A stretch of DNA of 9,617 nt from Rickettsiales bacterium (lineage in GTDB: Bacteria; Pseudomonadota; Alphaproteobacteria; Rickettsiales; Anaplasmataceae), in the NCBI GenBank assembly GCA_031286185.1, contig JAITUS010000047.1:1-9617 (forward strand), written 5' to 3'. The position numbers and the translations under genes are program-made. A model generated the notes under the pieces. It had not been told where the DNA came from. It did not search any database and saw only the letters and a program-made list of their open reading frames with translations. Shown piece by piece: positions 1-5,722 of the stretch; positions within the stretch are counted from its first letter, which is position 1, and every line of letters begins with the position of its first letter.

Positions 1-387
1 CGTACAAGGTATTACTTGAGGGAGATATTCTGCTTACCTGAAGCAATTAGAGCTTCTCGAGTCGCAAAAAACATTTTGAAGTCCGAAAGAATGATGTGGA
101 AATTTTTAGATGATCCAGAAAGCATTCCACCGACAAACAACCATGCCAAGCGGCAGATACGGCATTATGTTGTTTACCGCAAAAACTCATATTTTACACA
201 ATCGGAGCGAGGAAATACATTCCTTGAGCAAATAATTTCGTTATACTTAACATGGAAGCAAAAGGAGTTAAATCCTTTCCACAGCCTCTTATTTATCGTT
301 TCTTTAACCGCTCCCCTGAATGGATACCGCACAACAAATGGTGTCATGGAAGTAGCCCTTTTTCCCGTCATCCCAGTACTCCTATGA
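1..387 (+). CDS. IS66-family transposase, C-terminal fragment (5' end outside window)
   Basis: The reading frame is open from the first base of the window, so the gene begins upstream; the TTG at 16 is only the first start-like codon inside the window. The protein shows the C-terminal part of an IS66-type DDE transposase: a PPTNNHAKRQIRHY segment followed by YRKNSYFTQSERGNTFLEQ and a helix ending near NPF (about nt 285). In IS66 proteins the matching motif is NNxAER, where E is the third catalytic acid. Here the codon is AAG (Lys), so the copy is probably inactive. The last 30 or so residues do not look like the family and run into the tandem repeat starting at 343, ending at TGA 385-387. This suggests that the 3' end has been disrupted or replaced. 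Family assignment is firm; inactivity is inferred. Confidence 0.8.
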   Translation, partial: RTRYYLREIFCLPEAIRASRVAKNILKSERMMWKFLDDPESIPPTNNHAKRQIRHYVVYRKNSYFTQSERGNTFLEQIISLYLTWKQKELNPFHSLLFIVSLTAPLNGYRTTNGVMEVALFPVIPVLL

Positions 388-443
388 CGTCATCCAAGTG
401 CCTTCTTTTCTTGTCATCCAAGTAGCTGACACTGGAATCCAGT
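343..443. repeat. Degenerate tandem array of ~23-bp GTCATCC-AAGTAG units
   Basis: Four units starting with GTCAT lie at 343, 367, 389 and 413, spaced 24, 22 and 24 bases. Their starts read GTCATGGAAGTAG, GTCATCCCAGTAC, GTCATCCAAGTGC and GTCATCCAAGTAG. The last unit continues into the palindromic element. The first two units lie inside the tail of the transposase reading frame, so that C-terminus is repeat-encoded. The array looks like repeated copies of the left end of the palindromic element. Confidence 0.55.
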
Positions 444-534
444 AAATTTATTTACTATATATGAAAAGTTATTATGTTTATATACTTGCATGGGATGACA
501 CCGTCATAAAGAAACCAATGTTAGCTACTTGGAT
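412..534. repeat. Wolbachia-type palindromic element (intergenic copy)
   Basis: TGTCATCCAAGTAGCTGAC at 412-430 is identical over 19 bases to the copy inside der at 1280-1298. TGACACTGGAATC at 427-439 is the exact reverse complement of 1325-1337 in der. Within the element, ATCCAAGTAGCT (416-427) pairs perfectly with AGCTACTTGGAT (523-534), and TGTCATCC pairs with GGATGACA near 493-500. The middle (about 444-490) is very AT-rich. Short palindromic elements of this type are known from Rickettsiales; the exact ends and class of this copy are uncertain. Confidence 0.65.
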
Positions 535-666
535 AATACCCTAACAATCTTCGTCTTTTTTCTGCTTAGTCTTAGATTATGTAAGAAGTTGTGATTTGAT
601 ATTAGAATTTTGGTTGACTTTTGTGATGTACTCTGTTGGCATAACCACCCCATATATTTTACATAA

Positions 667-695
667 TAAAATCAAGATAAAATATCTTGATTTTA
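667..695. repeat. Perfect 13-bp inverted repeat with 3-base loop
   Basis: TAAAATCAAGATA (667-679), AAA loop, TATCTTGATTTTA (683-695). The arms are exact reverse complements. The stem is AT-rich and flanked by A and T runs, so it could act as a weak bidirectional terminator. Its position just ahead of the der promoter region also fits a DNA-binding site. The sequence cannot separate these options. Confidence 0.6.
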
Positions 696-717
696 GGATA
701 TTGACGTAATCTATAAA
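687..717 (+). promoter_or_regulatory. Possible promoter for der
   Basis: TTGATT (687-692) and TATAAA (712-717) resemble -35 and -10 boxes, but the 19-base spacing is long. The -35 lies in the right arm of the inverted repeat at 667-695. TATAAT at 746-751 is an alternative -10 without a good -35. Low confidence. Confidence 0.22.
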
Positions 718-779
718 GTCAATAGTTAAATTGAAAAATTTTGATTATAATTTACTTCTATAGAACATGCGCTTAAACT

Positions 780-2180
780 ATGCTAAAAACTGCTATAGTA
801 GGCCTGCCAAATGCTGGCAAATCAACCCTATTTAATAGGCTAGTGAGAAGAAAAGCAGCAGTGGTTAGTAACATCCCAGGGGTAACGAGGGATAGACGTG
901 AGGGAGTTGGAAGAATTAGTGATTTGGAATTTAAAATTATTGATACAGGAGGATGGAACGACCAAACTAATTTTTCATCGCGAGTTATTGAACAAATAGA
1001 GTTTTCTTTATTGAGTGCGGATGTAATTTTCTTTCTTGTTGATGCAAAAGTGCAAAATGAACAGAACGAAGAATTTGCAAAGTGGCTAAAGAGGAAGACA
1101 AATAAACCTGTAATACTCGTAGCAAATAAATGTGAAAGTCATAGGTCAGGAAATGTTGATTACCTGCAGTTTTTTGATTTCATAGGCCCGGTGTACATCT
1201 CAGCTGAACATAACCTTGGCATGGTTGATCTCTACGATGCATTGGCTGGTGTTATTGAGTCTTTTATAAATTCCTCTCCTGTCATCCAAGTAGCTGACTA
1301 CTTGGATCCAGAAAAAAATAAGCAGATTCCAGTGTCACGCACCGGAATGACATCGAATCAAGCTAATGAGTTTACTAAGTTAAAGATTGCAATCATCGGC
1401 CGCCCAAATGTTGGAAAGTCAACTTTTTTAAATAGCTTACTTGCAGAGAACAGGCTAATAACAAGTTCAGAGCCAGGTACCACACGTGATTCTGTGGATA
1501 TTACATACGATCATGGTGGAAAGCTGATTACTCTGATTGACACTGCCGGAATCCGCAGAAAGGCGAATGTTACAGATGACTTAGAATCAAGATTTGTTGA
1601 GAAGAGTATGGAATCAATAAAACGCTCTCACGTGATAGTTTTAATGCTAGACTCCCTTGTGGGTATTGAGCAACAGGATTTATCAATCAGTGAAGCTGCG
1701 ATCAAAGGAGGAAAGGGAATTATCATTGTCTTAAATAAGTGGGACTTAATAAATAAAGATGACAGGAGCAAGTTGATAAAATTTGTAAAACAACAGGAAG
1801 TAACTCGGTTATTTTTGGGAGTGCCAACTATAACGATTTCTGCGTTGAAAGGCATGCGCTGCAGTGATGTGATAGACAAGTGTCTTGAAGTAAACGAATT
1901 CTTAAGCAGGAAAATCAGTACTGCAAAGTTAAATAACTGGCTAATTGATGCTCTAAATAGGCACACCCACCCGCTTGTCAAAGGCAGAGCAATTAAAATG
2001 AAGTATATCGCTCAAGTTGGCACTAAACCTCCGGCTTTTTCCTTAATATGCAACATGCCTGAAAGTGTTGATGAAAGCTATAAACGCTATTTAGTTAATG
2101 ACCTGAGAAAAAGCTTCTTTGCTGAAGGTGTACCAGTCAGATTGCTTTTGAAGAAGAATAAAAATCCCTATGCAAAATGA
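780..2180 (+). CDS. der: Ribosome-assembly GTPase Der (EngA)
   Basis: Essential double-Era-like GTPase that acts in the cytoplasm in maturation of the 50S ribosomal subunit. The first GTPase domain has the P-loop GLPNAGKST (residues 8-16), DTGG (55-58) and NKCE (116-119). The second has GRPNVGKST (207-215), DTAG (254-257), NKWD (319-322) and SAL (354-356). A C-terminal KH-like domain spans about 380-466. The NKxE in domain 1 instead of NKxD is, as I recall, common in alphaproteobacterial Der. The 466-residue length is normal to slightly long. The linker between the two GTPase domains (residues about 167-191) is encoded by a palindromic repeat inserted in frame. The ATG start lacks a clear Shine-Dalgarno; it is chosen because the P-loop follows at the usual distance. 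dsbB begins 51 bases downstream, so co-transcription is likely. Confidence 0.95.
   Translation: MLKTAIVGLPNAGKSTLFNRLVRRKAAVVSNIPGVTRDRREGVGRISDLEFKIIDTGGWNDQTNFSSRVIEQIEFSLLSADVIFFLVDAKVQNEQNEEFAKWLKRKTNKPVILVANKCESHRSGNVDYLQFFDFIGPVYISAEHNLGMVDLYDALAGVIESFINSSPVIQVADYLDPEKNKQIPVSRTGMTSNQANEFTKLKIAIIGRPNVGKSTFLNSLLAENRLITSSEPGTTRDSVDITYDHGGKLITLIDTAGIRRKANVTDDLESRFVEKSMESIKRSHVIVLMLDSLVGIEQQDLSISEAAIKGGKGIIIVLNKWDLINKDDRSKLIKFVKQQEVTRLFLGVPTITISALKGMRCSDVIDKCLEVNEFLSRKISTAKLNNWLIDALNRHTHPLVKGRAIKMKYIAQVGTKPPAFSLICNMPESVDESYKRYLVNDLRKSFFAEGVPVRLLLKKNKNPYAK
1280..1352. repeat. Palindromic repeat inserted in frame within der
   Basis: The segment starts TGTCATCC and ends GGAATGACA, an inverted terminal pair. 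Inside, ATCCAAGTAG (1284-1293) and CTACTTGGAT (1298-1307) form a perfect 10-bp stem with a CTGA loop. The first 19 bases are identical to the intergenic copy at 412-430, and GATTCCAGTGTCA (1325-1337) is the reverse complement of 427-439. It encodes about 25 residues (Der 167-191, PVIQVADYLD... to ...SRTGMT) without a stop, in the interdomain linker. Its 73-base span is not a multiple of three, so the real borders or a target duplication must account for the kept frame. Confidence 0.85.
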
Positions 2181-2231
2181 GTACTCTGCTTTATACTTTA
2201 AGAAGTCTTTGTAATAGCTAACTTAAAGATC

Positions 2232-2708
2232 ATGCGCAATAACTCCAAAACTCCTACAATCTTTCTGCTGTCAAGCGCCGTTGCTCTAATTTTCGCATAT
2301 GTGCTAGAGTATTTTTTCAATATGCTGCCATGCAAGTTATGTATATACGAGCGGATAGTTTACTATGTTGCAGGGTTGCTTGCAATGGCACACATGTTTA
2401 AAGACAGCAAGATTTTAGTCTATGCAATGTTTTGTAGTTATCTTGTAGGTGCGATAATATCTTTTTATCATGTAGGTCTTGAACTTCGCTTATTCCATGA
2501 TGTTTTAGGATGCACAGAACAAGCAAGCGGTAACGTTAGCGTAGAAGAGCTGAGAAACAATCTCTTAAACCCCAACTACTCTCCTTCTTGTGACAGACCC
2601 CATTACGTTCTAGGTGTTTCCTTAGCAACGTGGAACTTAATTTATCTCATAGTAGCTCTGTTCGTGTCAGGTAAGGTGTATTGTGGAGAGAGAAAGAAAT
2701 CTAAATAA
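2232..2708 (+). CDS. dsbB: DsbB-like disulfide bond formation protein
   Basis: Inner-membrane oxidase that reoxidises the periplasmic thiol oxidase DsbA and passes electrons to ubiquinone. The 158-residue protein shows the DsbB layout: first membrane helix about 9-28, the redox pair C34-KL-C37 right after it, helices at about 42-55 and 62-82, then a periplasmic loop with the second cysteine pair C94 and C120, and a last helix about 128-147. The LGVSLATWNL segment after C120 matches the family's conserved fourth-helix region. No strong Shine-Dalgarno precedes the ATG. The 3' end overlaps the start of coq7 by 26 bases in another frame, suggesting one transcript. DsbA is not in this window. Family assignment is strong; the precise subtype (DsbB or DsbI) is not resolved. 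Confidence 0.88.
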   Translation: MRNNSKTPTIFLLSSAVALIFAYVLEYFFNMLPCKLCIYERIVYYVAGLLAMAHMFKDSKILVYAMFCSYLVGAIISFYHVGLELRLFHDVLGCTEQASGNVSVEELRNNLLNPNYSPSCDRPHYVLGVSLATWNLIYLIVALFVSGKVYCGERKKSK

Positions 2709-3225
2709 CTTAAGGTATAGCAGCAGTAAGTTCTTGCAGCAAGCAATTAGGGTAAACCATGCTGGAGAATATGGAGCTATTTGCATCTATTCTGGTCAAA
2801 AATTTATTCTCAAAAAGTCTTCTATAATCAATGAAATAATTGAAATGGAAGAGCAGGAAAAAAAGCATTTTCATTATTTTAATGAGAAAATCAAAGAGCA
2901 AAAAGTTCGCCCTACTGTTTTGTTGCCAGTTTGGCGCATTTTGGGAGTGTCACTTGGTGTTGCAACTGCCATTATGGGCAGAAAGGCTGCTATGGCTTGC
3001 ACTGTTGCAGTTGAGGAAGTGATTGGAGAGCACTATAAAAAGCAAGTTTCGCATTTAGAAGATGGAGAACTAAGAGAAACTATAAGTAAGTTTCGCGATG
3101 AAGAGTTAGAGCATAGAGATATTGCAATTGAGCACAACGCTGAAGGTGCGTTTGGTTACAATATCTTATCTTCATTCATAAAAACGGGCTGCAAAGCTGC
3201 TATTTATTTGTCCAAGTTGATTTAG
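2683..3225 (+). CDS. coq7: Demethoxyubiquinone hydroxylase Coq7
   Basis: Carboxylate-bridged di-iron monooxygenase that performs a late ring hydroxylation in ubiquinone synthesis (demethoxyubiquinone to demethylubiquinone), at the inner membrane. Expected iron ligands are visible in order: E29 in NHAGEYGA, E59 and H62 (ExxH), an E in AVEEVIGEHY (111/112), then E141 and H144 in DEELEH. The 180-residue length fits the short bacterial form. The frame opens with GTG at 2683, preceded six bases earlier by AAGG (2673-2676), which supports this start; no ATG occurs before the conserved NHAGEYGA. It overlaps the end of dsbB by 26 bases. DsbB needs ubiquinone as electron acceptor, so the pairing makes metabolic sense. 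Confidence 0.93.
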   Translation: MERERNLNNLRYSSSKFLQQAIRVNHAGEYGAICIYSGQKFILKKSSIINEIIEMEEQEKKHFHYFNEKIKEQKVRPTVLLPVWRILGVSLGVATAIMGRKAAMACTVAVEEVIGEHYKKQVSHLEDGELRETISKFRDEELEHRDIAIEHNAEGAFGYNILSSFIKTGCKAAIYLSKLI

Positions 3226-3272
3226 CTGGTCCTCAGGCAGATTTTTGTTCATAAAAATGAAATTATATAAAT

Positions 3273-3302
3273 GTGGCAACTAAGAAGTGTATGTTGTATA
3301 AT
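3273..3302 (+). promoter_or_regulatory. Likely promoter of ppa
   Basis: GTGGCA (3273-3278, 4 of 6 to TTGACA), 18-base spacer, then a perfect TATAAT (3297-3302). Transcription would begin near 3308, giving a leader of about 20 bases that carries the Shine-Dalgarno AAGAGG. A 5-bp hairpin CTTAC/GTAAG (3304-3308 with 3316-3320) abuts the ribosome site. Confidence 0.5.
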
Positions 3303-3329
3303 ACTTACTCTTAAAGTAAGAGGTAATTT

Positions 3330-3845
3330 ATGGATTTGAGTAAAATAACTGCGACAGCAGATGCAGTGAGTGTGATAATTGAAATAGGTGCAAATGCTGA
3401 GCCTATAAAGTATGAATTTAATAAAGAGCTTGGATTATTGCAAGTTGACAGGTTTTTATCTACCTCAATGACCTATCCTTGCAATTATGGATTTGTGCCA
3501 AATACCTGTGCAGGTGATGGTGATCCCGTGGATGTTTTGGTGTTAACTCAATTCCCACTAGCACCTGGTGTTTTAGTATCGGTACGTCCAATAGGTGCTC
3601 TACTTACTAAGGATGAAAAAGGAGAAGATGAAAAGATATTAGCTGTGCCTGTTTCCAGCGTTGATAGCTATTATGACAACGTAAAGGACTACTCTGATTT
3701 ACCTAAAAACCTACTGGATAAGATTACTCATTTCTTTTCACACTACAAAGACTTAGAGAAAGGAAAAACAGTAACAGTTGGAAAATGGGTTGGTATGAAA
3801 GAAGCAAAGAGCATTATTGAAAACGCTATTAAAAGTGGAGATTGA
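3330..3845 (+). CDS. ppa: Inorganic pyrophosphatase, family I
   Basis: Cytoplasmic Mg2+-dependent enzyme that hydrolyses pyrophosphate to phosphate and so drives nucleic-acid and aminoacyl-tRNA synthesis. The family signature DGDPVDVLV is at residues 63-71 with its three acidic metal ligands D63, D65 and D68. Further active-site acids lie in the DEKGEDEKILAVP segment (D95, D100). The substrate-pocket segment MTYPCNYGFVP is at 47-57. At 171 residues it is a typical bacterial hexameric-type enzyme. AAGAGG (3318-3323) sits six bases before the ATG, one of the best ribosome sites in the window. With its own promoter it is probably independent of the der-dsbB-coq7 block. Confidence 0.96.
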   Translation: MDLSKITATADAVSVIIEIGANAEPIKYEFNKELGLLQVDRFLSTSMTYPCNYGFVPNTCAGDGDPVDVLVLTQFPLAPGVLVSVRPIGALLTKDEKGEDEKILAVPVSSVDSYYDNVKDYSDLPKNLLDKITHFFSHYKDLEKGKTVTVGKWVGMKEAKSIIENAIKSGD

Positions 3846-3950
3846 TGCATATTAGTTTGGGTTGTTAATGCTATAGTAAAATTACAGTTATTGACTGGTT
3901 TAGAAGAGATTCTGCTATCTAATAACATGAAATGCTACTATTAAAAGCAT

Positions 3951-3978
3951 TAGACAGGTTGTGAAGTCTTGGTATTAT
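3951..3978 (+). promoter_or_regulatory. Likely promoter of tRNA-Ser
   Basis: TAGACA (3951-3956, 5 of 6 to TTGACA), 16-base spacer, TATTAT (3973-3978, 5 of 6 to TATAAT). The transcript would start about 25 bases before the mature tRNA 5' end. The spacing and position fit a stable-RNA promoter. Confidence 0.5.
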
Positions 3979-4008
3979 ATAAAGTACTTGCTTTGAAGTT
4001 CAAGATTT

Positions 4009-4099
4009 GGAAGGGTGGCCGAGCGGCTGAAGGCGGCGGTTTGCTAAACCGTTATACGATTGAAAAGTCGTATCGAGGGTTCGAATCCCTCTCCTTCCG
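4009..4099 (+). tRNA. tRNA-Ser (anticodon GCT)
   Basis: The full class II cloverleaf can be drawn. The acceptor stem is GGAAGGG (4009-4015) with TCCTTCC (4092-4098), including one G-T pair, and the discriminator is G4099. The anticodon stem GCGGT/ACCGT carries loop TTGCTAA with anticodon GCT at 4043-4045, reading AGC and AGT serine codons. A long variable arm (ATACGA/TCGTAT) is typical of tRNA-Ser, followed by T arm GAGGG-TTCGAAT-CCCTC (4075-4091). CCA is not encoded. I see no clear terminator after it. Confidence 0.96.
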
Positions 4100-4354
4100 C
4101 GTACTATTTGACATAACATAAAACTCACCAAATTACTTTGTCTGGATATATAAATGTACTTAGCTTTATTAAGTTTTTTGTGAAGTTAATTTGTAATATG
4201 TTGCCATTGAATTCCACTTCTTTTGATCAAGCTACAGTAAACTAAAGTAAGCAATAATAACTTTATACAAAGTATGAAGAAATATATAAACGTTTGACTT
4301 TTTTACTAAAATGTGCAATAGTTAAATTGTACTGTTTTTTAATAGGAGGAAATT
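4100..4354. other. AT-rich spacer between tRNA-Ser and the ankyrin/AAA gene
   Basis: No coding sequence is visible. It contains the promoter-like pair at 4294-4322 and a strong ribosome site at 4344-4349. No inverted repeat strong enough to call a terminator for the tRNA was found. Confidence 0.5.
4294..4322 (+). promoter_or_regulatory. Possible promoter of the ankyrin/AAA gene
   Basis: TTGACT (4294-4299, 5 of 6), 17-base spacer, AATAGT (4317-4322, 4 of 6 to TATAAT). The start codon at 4355 follows about 33 bases after the -10. Confidence 0.38.
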
Positions 4355-4357
4355 ATG
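4344..4357 (+). promoter_or_regulatory. Strong ribosome site and orphaned start codon
   Basis: AGGAGG (4344-4349) is a perfect Shine-Dalgarno five bases before ATG 4355-4357, which is rare in this window. The ATG frame ends at TAA after 16 codons. The ankyrin coding frame is open from 4347 but one base out of phase with this ATG. Removing one G from the GGG at 4357-4359 joins them, so this is very likely the original start of the gene. Confidence 0.7.
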
Positions 4358-4565
4358 GGATCAAGTAAGTCGGGATTGGGAGAGATATATAGCTTTAGTA
4401 AATAATGAAAATGATCTAAATAAGAGCAATGCAACTGAGAAAATAAAAAGTAAGTTAAAAGAGAAAGCTGTATACCAAGAGTGGGAGGAAAATGGATTCG
4501 GCATAAATTATCTATTTACTGTACAAAATGGCTACCCTGAAGCAAAGTACGATAAAGTCACATTA

Positions 4566-5510
4566 TTGTACATAGCTACTGCAATTGGTGCTACAAATTT
4601 AGTGAGAGCTTTATTAGAAGTAAAAGGGATCGATGTTGATTGCGGAGCCGAAGTTTTCCTTGATGAATTCACTCCTTTGCAGTTAGCTGCTATGGAAGGC
4701 TATAAGGAGATAGCAGAGCTTCTAGTAGAAAAAGGGGCTGATGTTAATAAATGTAGTAGAAATTATTCTAAAGAAGACACTCCTTTACAGTTAGCCGTTA
4801 AAAATGACCATACTGAGCTAGTGGAGCTTCTAGCAGCAAAAGCTAAGGTGGATATAGTAGACGGTGACAAAAATAATCTTTTACACTATGCTGCCAATCA
4901 GCGCAGTGAAGCAACAATACTAACTCTGATAATGAAGGGTGTGAATCCTTGGTTAAAAAATTCTGATCACAAAACTTCGGTGGATATTTATACATCTAAA
5001 TATCCAAATGGATCTGGATATTTGATGCAGTTGAAGAAAGCAAAGAATAGAAGTACTATCGTTTTTTACTTAATGTTGCCGTTAGGTGCTATAATAGTAA
5101 TATCAACTTTTGCAACTGATATGGCCGCACCTGGTATAATTGCGTCCACTATAGTTGCACTAGAGATATTATATGTAATAGGTGCGATTATACTTGTGCT
5201 TGCATTTATAGCTAAATATGTTACATCCAAAGCGTGTGAACCTAGTGCTAAGGCAGCCAAAGAAGTGCAGAGTTTGGATATAACAAACACTAAGGAGAAA
5301 GTGAATAATAAGGAGAAATTAGCCGACCCAATAGAACTGCCTGACAAAAAGAAATTCCTTGCAAAGGAGAGTAAATTTTTTAGTCCCAGTGATCTAGTTA
5401 AACGAAAAAAGGATGACTTCTTAATAGAATTGGTTGATCCTACTCAATTGGGAGAAAAAGTAACGCTTGATAATGTCATAGTTTCTGATCAAGATACAGA
5501 GAGGAATTAA
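4566..5510 (+). CDS. Ankyrin-repeat membrane protein segment (5' part of broken ankyrin/AAA gene)
   Basis: The longest intact segment of the ankyrin part. TTG at 4566 is the first start-like codon in this frame, but coding similarity continues upstream to about 4358, so it is not the natural start. Ankyrin repeats run from the segment before residue 1 to about 140, with TPLQLAAMEGYKEIAELLVEKG and TPLQLAVKNDHTELVELL cores (at residues 36-57 and 72-89), plus a more divergent NLLHYA repeat at 104. Two hydrophobic helices follow at about 164-183 and 190-216, then a charged Lys/Glu linker. The last residues, KVTLDNVIVSD (299-309), resemble the start of an FtsH-type AAA module (TFDDVAG), showing that the gene once continued into the ATPase. 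If expressed alone it would be an ankyrin-bearing membrane protein with the ankyrin part presumably cytoplasmic. Confidence 0.6.
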   Translation: MYIATAIGATNLVRALLEVKGIDVDCGAEVFLDEFTPLQLAAMEGYKEIAELLVEKGADVNKCSRNYSKEDTPLQLAVKNDHTELVELLAAKAKVDIVDGDKNNLLHYAANQRSEATILTLIMKGVNPWLKNSDHKTSVDIYTSKYPNGSGYLMQLKKAKNRSTIVFYLMLPLGAIIVISTFATDMAAPGIIASTIVALEILYVIGAIILVLAFIAKYVTSKACEPSAKAAKEVQSLDITNTKEKVNNKEKLADPIELPDKKKFLAKESKFFSPSDLVKRKKDDFLIELVDPTQLGEKVTLDNVIVSDQDTERN

Positions 5511-5512
5511 AA

Positions 5513-5722
5513 ATGATTTGTGGTCATATGCCAGAAAGAAAGAAGGCGCTACTTCAAAAATTAAGTTTCACAATACCAAAAGGCTATATTTTATACGGTC
5601 CGCCTGGGAATGGTAAACTCTTATCGCTCGTGCAATTGCATGTGAAGCTAATGCAAAATTTATTAGCGTTTCTGGACCTGAGTGTATGCAAAAATATGCT
5701 GGCCAAAGTGCACATTACATAA
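5513..5722 (+). pseudogene. AAA ATPase fragment carrying Walker A, frameshifted
   Basis: An ATG at 5513 follows AGAGAGG-like sequence, so translation could begin here, but the frame is open back to 5489 and reads as the AAA N-terminal subdomain (REELKMICGHM). Residues 1-35 are genuine: IPKGYILYGP then PGNGK, the Walker A motif ending at K35. After nt 5617 the frame is wrong because of a missing A, and the remaining residues to the stop at 5722 are nonsense. The true continuation is in the frame of the 5686-6366 segment. The break removes the Walker A Thr and everything after it, so this product cannot hydrolyse ATP. Confidence 0.65.

Larger units (their letters stand above)
535..779. other. 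AT-rich intergenic region upstream of der
   Basis: I see no coding sequence here. The stretch holds the perfect inverted repeat at 667-695 and weak promoter-like sequences just before der. A TTGACT at 614-619 has no convincing -10 partner. A TATAAT at 746-751 has no good -35 partner at 16-18 bases. Confidence 0.5.

Noticed and set aside
343..443. CRISPR-like array
   Set aside because: Unit spacing is only 22-24 bases, the units are degenerate with no distinct spacers, and no cas genes are present.
1125..1140. NKCE instead of NKxD in the first GTPase domain of Der as a defect
   Set aside because: Glu at this position is, to my knowledge, common in alphaproteobacterial Der, so it is not evidence of inactivation.
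2840..3022. Small + strand open frame inside coq7
   Set aside because: It is in another frame within a well-conserved coq7 and has no ribosome site or recognisable domain.
3931..3951. Hairpin AATGCT/AGCATT as terminator of ppa
   Set aside because: A 6-bp AT-rich stem with a 9-base loop and no T run is too weak to call, and it abuts the tRNA promoter.
5480..5620. Programmed ribosomal frameshifting joining the ankyrin and AAA frames
   Set aside because: Both shifts are in the -1 direction, but no X-XXY-YYZ slippery heptamer in phase and no strong downstream structure is visible, and the third break at 4357 is in the other direction. Mutation or sequencing error is simpler.
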